Below, in pieces: positions 48,101-58,256 of a DNA stretch of 64,000 nucleotides (position 1 is its first letter; the number at the start of each line of letters is the position of its first letter). The position numbers and the translations under genes were made by a program. Below the pieces are notes generated by a model. That model was not told the DNA's origin and did not search any database. It was given only the letters and a program-made list of their open reading frames with translations. Source of the DNA: Colletotrichum lupini (taxonomy: Eukaryota; Ascomycota; Sordariomycetes; Glomerellales; Glomerellaceae); NCBI RefSeq assembly GCF_023278565.1, contig NC_064675.1, positions 2,294,001 through 2,358,000 on the forward strand, written 5' to 3'.

Positions 48101-51100
48101 ATATATAACTAATATAGGGTCTAAGTACCCGTGCTTAAGTAAGTATTTATTATAAAGAATATTAAGTTTAATAAAAAAGTTTTTTATAATCCCGTATATA
48201 AAGAATAAGCTATTATAAATAAGTAAATAAATTTAATAATCTAAGAAATATAAGAACTCTTTAATATTAATAATAAGTTAGTTTAAGTACTCGGGGAAAT
48301 AGATTTAAACTTTAAAAATACTAATATTTAAAATAATTTTATAGTTAAGAATAGTATTATTATTAGATTTTTAACTATTTAGGATACTAAATAATTAATA
48401 AACGTATTCTAAAGTACGATAAATAAAGCTAAAGAGGTTAATATAATCTTATTATTATTATTAATTTTTAAAATAACCTCTTTATATAAGCTCGGGGGTA
48501 GGGGTAAAAAAGGAGATATAATAACTAAGTTATAAACGGCTTTATATAGTTTATAATCCTCTTTATAAGCGCTTATATATATTATAAAAGTTCTTAAGTT
48601 TTTAATTCTTAATAATTCTTAATAAAACGCTAAAGTACGTAGTAAACAAAGTACTAATTATAAAAAAATAATTCTTAATACTAAAGTCGACGTTAATAAG
48701 GAACCCTTATAATAAACTTTTATTATTATATAAAAATAGAGCTTATAAGAACTACCTTATTAAGTATTAAATAAAGCTTCGTTAGGTCCTAAATATTTAA
48801 ACCGGGCTTATAAACCTTTATAACGCTTTAATAATAATATTTTCGTAACGCTTTTATATTTAAATATAAGAAATAGTAATTATTATAACCGTTTTTAGGA
48901 CTACTTTTTTTTTATTTTTATACTTAATTAATAAAAAGCTATAGAGGAAAGTAATATAAAATATATAATACTTTATTAAATAGTAAAAAGAGTAGTTTAT
49001 AAGACCTATTTAAAGCGCTCTAGAGGAGTTTAAAAACTATAACTTATTAAAATTAATTTTTAAAGCTTATTAAAAAAGTTTAGTAATATTAAATATCTCT
49101 TATTATAATTATAAAAGCTATTTAGGGATATTATAAATATAAAAATAAAAAAGCTAAGGGATATTAATATATAAAAAGAGGTCGACCGTAATTTTAAATA
49201 AAGGATCTTATTTTTATTAAAGTAAGTATATACTTATAAGTATAACGTTAATAACGAGGTTAGTAAAATAAAAGTATATATATATATAAGGGGGGATATA
49301 TAACTACTTAACCCTTTATAAAATACGTACGCTTCGACGCTTATTATAAAGGCCTTTAGGTTTATAATAATAATAACTATTTAATTTAACCTTAAAATAA
49401 ACTAATATAATATTATTAATATATTCCTTAACGTACTTTTTAAAAGTAAAAAGCTAATAATTATTAAACTCCTAGAGGGATATAAGGTTATTAATAAAAT
49501 AAATAAACTTTAATACGCTCTATATAGCCTTTAAAACTTATTAATTCTCTAGTTTTAAACTTTTATTTTTATATTTTATAATATAAATATAATATATAAC
49601 TACGAAGAGATCTATATTTATTAAACCGTAAATAGGAAGGTAATATTAATATTTTACGTTAATAACTTTATTATTCTATACTATTAAAATAATTAAAAAG
49701 TAGCTTAGGGGATCGTTAATAATATAAAAGAATATATTAATTTTAAAGAGAATAAACTAATTAATTACTTCTTTAGAGTGCGGATTTTGTAAAACTATAT
49801 TATTTATAAAATTTACTTTATTTATAATATATATATCGAGCGAGTTACTTAGCGCTTCGACCTTATAAATTTACTATATTTAGCTACCCCTCTTTTTTAA
49901 AAAGAGTTTAAACTAAATAAGGGGTAAGTAATAAAAAAGGAAATAAAAAGCTACTAAAAAAAGGTCGGGAGTATATTTTATATAGCTATTATAATTAAAT
50001 TAAACGTTATTTTTATTTATTTATAATTATTACGGTTCTTAACTAACCTAAGTATAACTTATATTAAAATAATTAACTACTATATCCGATATTTTTATAT
50101 AATAAGATATTTTATGCTCTATTATAATAGTATACCGAGTATATAATTATTATTTTTAACTAGAGATATTAGCTTTATAAATAACAAAGTAATACGATAA
50201 TTATTTTAGGAATATATAATATTCTTTTTTAGTAGCCTAATTTAATAGAAATTAATACGCTAAGTAACGGTTACGATATTAATTACTAAAGCTAAGCTTT
50301 TTTATTTTAAAAAGATTATAAAAAAGACTATAGTTCTAAAGCGCCTTTTTAAAGATATTACCCTTAACTTAAGAGAAATATAGTTAGTTAATTATAATAA
50401 TTAGTAAATAATTTAACTCATTATAAAAGAAAGAGAAATAATAGCTATTTAATTTTATTATATTAATATATAAAATATATAACTAAAATAAGAGTACGCT
50501 AGAAGTAGCTTTAAAGTTATTTATATATTAATAAAAAGTATATTAATAAATAAACTTATTAAAAACTTTTTACGAGCTAAGTTCGAACATTTTTATATAC
50601 TTTTTAACTTTTATAATATATAAAAAGCTATTATAAATAGTTAAAATAGTTAAAAATAATTCATTTAGGCTATACTTAAAAAAACTTAATACTTAAAAAT
50701 AGATAATAAATAGAACTTAGAGTACGGCCTAGAGGCTTAAAATAAATAAAATAAAAACCTCTTATAGCCCGAAGGCTTAAACTCTTAAAATAACCTTATT
50801 TTATAAAGTATATATATATAAAAATAAGACCTAGGCTTATACTTACTATTTAAACTCTTAGTTTATAAAGTATATAATTATTAAAAATATAGCGTTATTA
50901 AAAAAGAGGGTTAATATACGTACTAAGAAACGTATTTTATATATTTTAAAGTTTATAAAGTTAAGAATAATAGGGGTAATAAGGGGTATAAGAGCTAGAA
51001 TAACTATTAAGTTAATAACTTAGAATATAAAAATAGGTAATATAATAAGAGGTTAATTATAAATAATTATAATAAGTATAAAAAAAGACCGGGGGTACGT

Positions 51101-52441
51101 ATTAAAAAAGTCCTCTATATAAAAGCTAATATAATTCTTATATATTTTTTAGTTATTATATATCTAGCGGATAATATTACGGAGCTTAGTAATATTTTAT
51201 TAAAACTGTAGTTAGAAGTGCGCTTTTTAATAATAAAAAAGGATAATATATTTATAAAAAAGGGAGTACTATTTATAATAACCTTAGTAAAAGCCTAGGT
51301 TATTGATTATAAAACGATTAATATATTAATATACCCTTTAGCTAAACGGCTATTAAAGTAGTACGTATATTAGCTACTACTTTTTATAAAATAATAATTA
51401 TTATTTTTAAAGTCGGTATATTAAAGGGCTATTTTAAAATAGGGTAAGTATTAAATCTCCTATTCTTTAAAAGCCTCTTTTTTAAGCTTTTTAAAAACTA
51501 AGTATATATTAAATAAGCTTAGAATAATAAAAAGAACTATATTTATTATGGGGAGTACTTTAACCTCTTAGCGTTCTTTTTTATTTTTTATTACCTTTTT
51601 AAAAAGAGCTAGCCTTGCGTTTTTTAAATCTTAAAATAATATTAAATATAAACTTTTAAAATAATAAGTATATAATATACTTTTTTTAGAGGGCTTATTA
51701 TTTAAATTAATTTTATTTTTATTTTTAAACTCTAAGGGGAGAATAAGTAAAAGCTTATTAAAGCTTTTATTATTACTATTTATTTTATTATTACTTTTAT
51801 TATAGTTATTAAAAAGAGCTTTAAACTTAATAAAGTCCTTAGTATCTTAATTAATAACCTTAATATCCTCTTAATTAAAAAGGGAGAGCTTAGTAACTAA
51901 GCCTTAATAAGTAAATAAAAAGTTATAAAGGGGGGTAACGATTTAAAAAGGCTTATTAATATTATTACTTATTTAAACTCTTAATAAATTATATAATATA
52001 TATATAAAAAATATTATAAAAATTACGTAAAACTTACTATTATTTTTAAATATATTAAATATTTATATTTAAAATAAAATTAATAAATGATTTAACGGTA
52101 TAAGTATGTATATATAATAAATAGGGGTACTTATAATAATTATAAAAAGTTAAAAAAAAGAAAAAAAATAATAGCTAAGTAATATTACGAGAATTTAAAT
52201 ATATATAAAGCGGCTAAGTAGCTTCGCTCTTAGTAATTTATATACTAAAAGTAATAAAATACGTACTATTCTAAGTTAGGATTTTATTTATTTTAAATAA
52301 AGGGATATATTTATAATAAACGTAGTTTAAAAGACGCGTATCCCTTATACTTTTTTTTTTAACTAAATTAGGCCTTTATAAGGGTATTTAGAAATTCTAT
52401 TTTAAGTATAATAGCTCCTTAGTAATAGTAATTAAGGGGTA

Positions 52442-52618
52442 TATTACGTAATAAGGATAGTAATTATACTTTATATAGTACCCGTTACGTGCTAAATTAC
52501 GTATTTATCTTAGATATCGTATATATAGACCTTTTCCTTTTATCTATTTCTACTTTAATAGTTAAGCTACTTTTACTATACTCCGTATGCCCATTGCTGC
52601 GTGCCATAACTCGTGACA
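52442..52618 (+). repeat. Right LTR of the second copia element
   Basis: Ends CGTGACA, un-RIPed over its last ~50 bases, and is directly followed by the ATATG duplication. Confidence 0.9.
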
Positions 52619-52623
52619 ATATG
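52619..52623. repeat. Target-site duplication ATATG, right copy
   Basis: Second copy of 45009-45013. Confidence 0.9.
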
Positions 52624-53288
52624 TGTGGTCCTGCTGCCTAACAATTCCGTCTGTTATTTCGGAAGTCCGGACCTCAACTCAGTTGATAGGTTCAACTTTT
52701 CAATGCTAATATAGCTGATTTACTCGCACTTTCTAGAACCTCACAAATCATGTCAGTGGCTATTTAACAACTCTGATATTATGGTGCTCTGGTCTGGATT
52801 CAAACCGAGTGCACATTGTACCTATTGAGCAAGAAGTATCATTACACATCGCAATACTCTAAAACCCAAATTTCAATTTGCGATGCATGCGGCAACTTGT
52901 ATAACTGCATACCGCGCACTCTAGTGACATATTCCAGACCAGGCTATTATCTTAATGGGTTTGTGATGTTTTGTGCCGAATGCTTTCAATTGACAGTGAG
53001 TACTAGCTCCTGCATGGTGGCTCGTTGGATGAGTTCGGAATATTATGCAGTAGCGCTTATGCATAGCCATTTGGTTTCTACGAATAGAAGTTGCCACTTC
53101 CTTCAGTTATGGAACTGAATCAAGCGAATGCTGATGCCTAAAAGATGAAATGCCAGATCTTATCTGAAACCCACCGCAACGCTCTCAATGTTTGAAAAAC
53201 GTATGTTAGGAATCGCATCCAGTATCGGTGCATAAGGCATGGTATTACGGAGTATTTGACATTTTATTGATCGACCGTCCAAATTGCC
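52624..53288. other. Promoter side of the HET gene
   Basis: Un-RIPed. A ~100-codon open frame (52816-53118) has only a TTG start and no recognisable features, so I do not call it. Confidence 0.5.
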
Positions 53289-55916
53289 ATGACATACCCT
53301 AGGAACTCATTGCGCAGGGAGCTGGAAAATCGCTGGGAGCTAGACATACCGGAATACGAATACTCGCCCATCGACCGAGATGCACAAGAGCAGCGCTTTC
53401 TCATCCTCCATCCGTGTCCCGGCGACAAGAGCGATCCAGAAAACCACGTAAGATGCAGCATAGAAGTACGACCGCTCGCCAAGGCCGGGCCGTTCATCGC
53501 TATCAGAGACAGTAGAGGCTATCGGCTGCTACGGGATGTCATCGAGATCGATGGCAAAGGACTCGTCGTCCCAGTCGCGTTGGAGGTCTTTCTCAGATAC
53601 TTTCGCGGTCACCGCCTGCCCGTGACATTATGGATTCGGCACATCTGCCTCGAAGAATTCTCGGAGGCAGAAGATCAGAAGGAGTACTGGACCCGTGACT
53701 TTCTCGACTCAATGTACGCAAGGGCAACTCAGGTCGTGAGTATGACCGAGGTCGTCACCGAGCTGCTGGAGAGGGGCATAGTGGAAAAGAGAATCCATTC
53801 GAAGTATGGAAAATGGGACAAGACCTGGCACTACATTCAAGACAAATCGGAGCCACCGTTCCGGTTCACCTTGCCCAAAATCTATCCAATCAAGCTAGGG
53901 AAAAGCCCATCCAACGATGCGCCCGTCACGAACCTCGACTACGTGCCGCTCGATATGCTCGTCGGCGAGATCCGTATTCTCGTCGTGGCACCTTCAGAGG
54001 ACCGCGAGGCACCAGTCATCACCCATCTGGCCCATTGCCCGATGGTGTGCGAAGTGTCCTACCACGCCTTGTCGTATACCTGGGGCAACGCCGGGGATAC
54101 CGTCGATATCGTTGTCAACGGCCATAGGATGCAGGTCCGGCGGAACCTAGAGCAGGCTTTGCGTACCATACGGAGCAAGGAAGTGTCAAGGCCTATCTGG
54201 ATCGATGCTTTGTGCATCGACCAACTAAACGTTGCCGAGCGCACTAGACAGGTTGCACGCATGTTTGACATCTACGACCGCGCATCCCAAGTCATCTGCT
54301 ACGTCGGCGAGCACAGCGACGAGACTGATATGGCGCTGGACTTTGTTAAGCCGATGGACCAGCTCAAGATTGAGATGAATAAGGAGGGTGAGTACGACAT
54401 CGGGAAAGAGGGGGAAAAGATTGGTCCGGATCTCTATCCTGCGCGTTGTGCGGCTTTATACAAGTTCATGTGCCGTCCGTACTTCAGACGAGTCTGGGTC
54501 GTCCAAGAAGTCGCCATCTCGTCAGATCCCGCAGTGATAGTCAACAACCGCAAAGCCGTCGCATTCGGTTCCCTCGACGCCGCCGCGTACAACTTGCAGG
54601 CCATGATAGCCTTCAACCCCGTTCTCAGAACGCAGATGATAATAGCAGACCCGCAGCTACATCAATTTGGTCTATCGTACGACGAGCTCATATTCATTCG
54701 CAAACTCTTCTACTTTAGGCACCTGATGGCCGGAGGAGAGCTGTACTCCCCGTTTTTCTCACCCACCGTCAGGAAGGACAGCCCTGGCTTTCTCGAGGCC
54801 GCCATTCTCACACGAGACTTCCAGGCAACTGACGGCAGAGACAAGATCTTCGCTCTGTGGAATTTGGCGCAGGATAAGGAGGGGCTCGACTTCAAGCTGG
54901 ATTATAACAAAAGCCGCCAACAAGTCTTTGTTGACTTCGCAACAGCTTGGTCAAGACAGCACGGAAGTCTCGATATCATCGCCGCCTCTGAGCCATGGCA
55001 TAACGTCGATAACTTCTACAGTCTCGTGCCGTCGTGGTGTCCCGATTGGACCGTCCCAGCAGCCACAAGCTGCCTTGTCCGTCGAGAGAGGATCCCCATG
55101 AGGTCCATGAGGCTGATGGACGACTTGGACGGCGAGCTTTACTCCGCTGATGGAGGAATTGGACAGCTTCGCGACTTTGAAGAACTCTTCAGCTTTAACA
55201 AGGGCATTCTCAGCTGTCGCGGCGTTATCCTAGACGAGATTGATGAAATCGTCGAAGACCCAGGGAGGATCCCCTCAGGACACATATTCCATCCACCGGA
55301 TCCAGACGCCTTCTACAAGTTCCAAGAGTGGACAGCAGCCATACCAAAGATCTATAAAGACCGCAAAGCCAAACCGTACGATGATCCTCTGCAAGCAGCC
55401 ATCGCCATGTTCCACGGCGACGTGACCTCGACCTGGAATCGCCGCGGACAGGACCCGGAAAAGCTGGAAGCCCTTGGTGCTCGCTTCAATAAGACCAAGG
55501 AGCAGAACGCGTGGCATCACTACGACTGCATTACTGCAAGGTCGCGCCATATTCCGACGCACAAGGGGCCTTTCAGCTATGAAGGGCGTCCGTGGTTTGA
55601 TATTGTACAGTCTGTGCTTCGAGGAAAGACGCTCTGTATCACGAAAAAGGGGTACATGGCCCTCCTGCCTTCTTACATCTCCGAAAAGACTTTCGACAAG
55701 TCATGGCTTTTGGCTGTGATAGCGACGTGTTCTGTGCCAGTATTGCTGCAAGAGGTCGACAGTGTAGATGGGAAGACTGTGTACAGGTTTGGTGGCACCT
55801 GCTTCGTCCAGGGATGGATGGAAGGGGAAATGCTGATGAGACCCGAAGACTCGGCATCGCCGGCTGGGTTCTGGTTCACGGACGAGGCAAGGAGGAGTAC
55901 GTTGCATATTCGTTGA
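53289..55916 (+). CDS. HET-domain protein with a second, degenerate N-terminal HET-like unit
   Basis: Intronless 875-residue protein. Residues about 230-390 form a standard heterokaryon-incompatibility (HET) domain: YHALSYTWG (257-265), VNGHRMQVRRNLEQALR, WIDALCIDQ (304-312) and VARMFDIYDRASQVICYVG. HET domains trigger programmed cell death after recognition of non-self or act as immune-like sensors; they share a TIR-like fold. Residues about 55-160 look like a decayed copy of the same unit: FIAIRDSRGYR in place of ALSYTWG, IDGKGLVVPVALEVFLRYFR, LWIRHICLEE (114-123) in place of WIDALCIDQ, and MYARATQVV. The spacing between the two key motifs is 45-46 residues in both copies. The C-terminal ~450 residues are of the usual uncharacterised HET-tail type. 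Partner and trigger are unknown. Confidence 0.92.
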   Translation: MTYPRNSLRRELENRWELDIPEYEYSPIDRDAQEQRFLILHPCPGDKSDPENHVRCSIEVRPLAKAGPFIAIRDSRGYRLLRDVIEIDGKGLVVPVALEVFLRYFRGHRLPVTLWIRHICLEEFSEAEDQKEYWTRDFLDSMYARATQVVSMTEVVTELLERGIVEKRIHSKYGKWDKTWHYIQDKSEPPFRFTLPKIYPIKLGKSPSNDAPVTNLDYVPLDMLVGEIRILVVAPSEDREAPVITHLAHCPMVCEVSYHALSYTWGNAGDTVDIVVNGHRMQVRRNLEQALRTIRSKEVSRPIWIDALCIDQLNVAERTRQVARMFDIYDRASQVICYVGEHSDETDMALDFVKPMDQLKIEMNKEGEYDIGKEGEKIGPDLYPARCAALYKFMCRPYFRRVWVVQEVAISSDPAVIVNNRKAVAFGSLDAAAYNLQAMIAFNPVLRTQMIIADPQLHQFGLSYDELIFIRKLFYFRHLMAGGELYSPFFSPTVRKDSPGFLEAAILTRDFQATDGRDKIFALWNLAQDKEGLDFKLDYNKSRQQVFVDFATAWSRQHGSLDIIAASEPWHNVDNFYSLVPSWCPDWTVPAATSCLVRRERIPMRSMRLMDDLDGELYSADGGIGQLRDFEELFSFNKGILSCRGVILDEIDEIVEDPGRIPSGHIFHPPDPDAFYKFQEWTAAIPKIYKDRKAKPYDDPLQAAIAMFHGDVTSTWNRRGQDPEKLEALGARFNKTKEQNAWHHYDCITARSRHIPTHKGPFSYEGRPWFDIVQSVLRGKTLCITKKGYMALLPSYISEKTFDKSWLLAVIATCSVPVLLQEVDSVDGKTVYRFGGTCFVQGWMEGEMLMRPEDSASPAGFWFTDEARRSTLHIR

Positions 55917-56259
55917 GATCTTGTCGTTTATTGAGATGGCCTCTGAAGTACTACAATGAAAAGTTGCGTGGCTATTCAAAGCCCCCTTTCCCTTGCCGTG
56001 CTACCTACATGATGAACCCCAGGTACACGGCGCCCTTGTTTGATCTTGCTGATATACACATCAGCCAGAGAACGAGATTTCGATCATGTGCATTGGTTGC
56101 GAAATATGTCTGGGACAGTACATCTCTTCGGCACATTCTATCAGATACTCAACTTCCCATTCGGGGGATGCTTCGAAGTATCACTCAGCCAGAGACTAGA
56201 CATGATGAATATGTCTATGCCTCGAACTTATGTATATAGAAGTGCACCAGCCTGCGCCC
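55917..56259. other. Convergent 3' intergenic region
   Basis: Lies between the HET gene (plus) and the PsiD-like gene (minus). No gene seen. Confidence 0.5.
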
Positions 56260-57747
56260 TCACTCAACTACAGCGAGCGCACTATTCACCCTATTATTCC
56301 CCTCAAGACCCGCAGGAGACCGGTTCTCAACAAATCTCAACTCGACACCCGGCCGGAACACTAAACAATGCGAACTACCCCCAAAGTGAAACATCCCAAT
56401 CTCTTGCCCCTTTACAACCTCCTCGCCAGCCCGCACAGTCACCTCGCAGCTAGACACCTCCGTCATACCCACAAACACAATCGCCATCAGCCCGATCCTC
56501 GGATTCCGCGCCTCGATATACACCACCGCCCGCGTCGCCACGGAAGCGGTGTACGCCTGCGACCTACACGGCGCCTGCGGATCCGGACCATCTGTACCTT
56601 CGTTGTCGTTCCCACACGCAGCTATGCCCTGGAACCGGTTCACGCTGAAGTACGTCCCCGGAATCATCTCCACCTCGACGACCCGCCCGCTCACTGGCGC
56701 GTGCCAGCGGTGGTAGCTGAAGGCGCTCAGGTAGGCCTGGTAGATCGTCCCGCCGACGAACTGCGGCGCGAGCGCGTTGTTGTTGAGCATGTCGGTGAGG
56801 GAGTACGGCTGGCCTTTCAGCGTGACGTCTGCTCGTAGAGCGACGTCGGATATGACTTGCAGCGGCGCCGACTCGCACGCGTTGACGATGACCGAGGTGT
56901 TGTCGTCGACTTGAATGTCAACAGTGCCACTGCTGCCCGTGACAGACAGCTTCTCCCCGCCGTTGTGGTCCTCGTCATCGGGAAACTCCACAGGCCGCAC
57001 CCCCTCCCGAAACCGCCTTACAAAGAACGCATCCCACGATTCATACCCAAGCGTCTCCGTATCCTCAGGATCAGGACAAACAAACAGTTCTTTAAACCCC
57101 AGCCCACCACTTCCCTCCCCATCACCAACTCTTCCATTCGCCCTCTCCGCCATCACAACCTGCCCAGAAGCAGACACCCAAGCCCTCAAACACCCCCTCG
57201 AAGCCCCCGAAGCAAGAAACTCGCCCCAAGCACTTAACACTCCTCCCATCGCCTCATTTACCTCCGACCTCCGGAAGAATTCGTAACCCGCCGCTGTACC
57301 CATGGGATAATTCAACAAGGCATTAATCGGCGCCGCCACGAACCCCATGGCGTCCTCGTTACCCGGCCGATCAAAGAATTGCGGCCCTGAGCGCATGATG
57401 ACGTTGACCACTTGCAGGAACTGGCGGAAGGACTGGACGGCGGGTTGCTCTGTCGGGTCGCGGGGCTGGAGGGCGGCGGCTTGGGCGAACATTTGGTCTG
57501 CTAGGACGGCAAGGTGGGGGTCGTTTTGGACGATAGTGCGGAGGTTGGTGAGGCTTGGGTTCAGGTCGTCGACGACAGTGTTGGTGGTGACGGTCTTTGA
57601 GTTGAGGGCGGGAGTGGTGGTTGATGCTTGGTGGATTTTGTGGGCGAGCCATTTCTCAGGGGTTGAGGCATCTTGGTGGGATGGTGGCTGGAGGCTAGGT
57701 CTGGCGTCCTTGTTGGACTTGAAGCTGTTGATGAGGTAGTAAAGCAT
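56260..57747 (-). CDS. Phosphatidylserine-decarboxylase-related protein (PsiD-like decarboxylase)
   Basis: Intronless 495-residue protein from the ATG at 57747. The N-terminal ~190 residues are a PSDC-type helical domain (MGFVAAPINALLNYPMGTAAG, then WDAFFVRRFREGVRPVEFP). The catalytic domain follows with NNNALAPQFVGGTIYQAYLSAFSYHRWHAPVSGRV. The self-cleavage site that creates the pyruvoyl cofactor is GGSS at 456-459 (FHFGGSSHC), in place of the LGST of classical PSDs. This variant and the soluble N-terminus (no membrane segment) are those of fungal PsiD-type amino-acid decarboxylases, such as the L-tryptophan decarboxylase of psilocybin synthesis, rather than the lipid enzyme. No other pathway genes are adjacent, so the substrate is undetermined. 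Confidence 0.9.
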   Translation of the reverse strand: MLYYLINSFKSNKDARPSLQPPSHQDASTPEKWLAHKIHQASTTTPALNSKTVTTNTVVDDLNPSLTNLRTIVQNDPHLAVLADQMFAQAAALQPRDPTEQPAVQSFRQFLQVVNVIMRSGPQFFDRPGNEDAMGFVAAPINALLNYPMGTAAGYEFFRRSEVNEAMGGVLSAWGEFLASGASRGCLRAWVSASGQVVMAERANGRVGDGEGSGGLGFKELFVCPDPEDTETLGYESWDAFFVRRFREGVRPVEFPDDEDHNGGEKLSVTGSSGTVDIQVDDNTSVIVNACESAPLQVISDVALRADVTLKGQPYSLTDMLNNNALAPQFVGGTIYQAYLSAFSYHRWHAPVSGRVVEVEMIPGTYFSVNRFQGIAACGNDNEGTDGPDPQAPCRSQAYTASVATRAVVYIEARNPRIGLMAIVFVGMTEVSSCEVTVRAGEEVVKGQEIGMFHFGGSSHCLVFRPGVELRFVENRSPAGLEGNNRVNSALAVVE

Positions 57748-58256
57748 GACGAAACGAGGTCGATGAGGTGCTGCGTTTGGGTGTAGATGGTTTCAGTGGC
57801 CAACATGAAAGACACCAGAATGTGTCCCAGTGAGAGGTGAGTATCGAGAAAAATTTGTTAAGGGACAAGATTTATACCATACTTTCTAACAAGCAACGCG
57901 TACTCCTGAATGAGACGATCCTTATGAATAAGATATTGTGCCCTAGCTTCAACTCTACTGTCTCACAAGCAACTAACGTATCTGGCAAACGGCATGAGAC
58001 ACAACCCACATGTCTTACTGCGGGAGTGCAGGATGCCGTCAGATCGTCCAATCGGACCGCAACCGCAGTCAGGAGCTGAGGCTGGGGTGACACGATTTGC
58101 ACAGCTATTGACATATCTGGTGTCAACTTTCAGGCCGGACAAGCAGACGTCTCAACACAGCTTCCAAGTTTCTCTCCCTTCACCGCTATGACGATTGAGC
58201 AGTCCCCTTCCTTCACTAAGAACACGACACAACGGGGCGCCCCGGTTCCGCCAGGC
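57748..58256. other. Intergenic between two minus-strand genes
   Basis: Promoter of the PsiD-like gene and 3' flank of the DUF4246 gene. Nothing else recognised. Confidence 0.5.

Larger units (their letters stand above)
45014..52618 (+). mobile_element. Ty1/copia LTR retrotransposon, RIP-degraded
   Basis: 7,605 bases, two 177-nt LTRs and an ATATG duplication. At about 46,740-46,990 the plus strand reads as the protease region (VNNKSLFKPKSYVLLSNKDY, then TRNTRVIKGVLN-like and GKGTYDLKL, then YIKGFYINIILKTLLN with RIP changes). At about 49,330-49,560 it reads as copia reverse transcriptase (FRFII, then a YNIINIFLN stretch, LLEGYKVINKINKLQYALYSL). Protease before RT on the plus strand fits copia order. 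All frames are broken and CA/TG is almost absent inside. It sits between the beta-propeller gene and the HET gene and appears to disrupt no coding exon. Confidence 0.88.

Noticed and set aside
52816..53118. 100-codon open frame upstream of the HET gene
   Set aside because: Only a TTG start and no recognisable sequence features.
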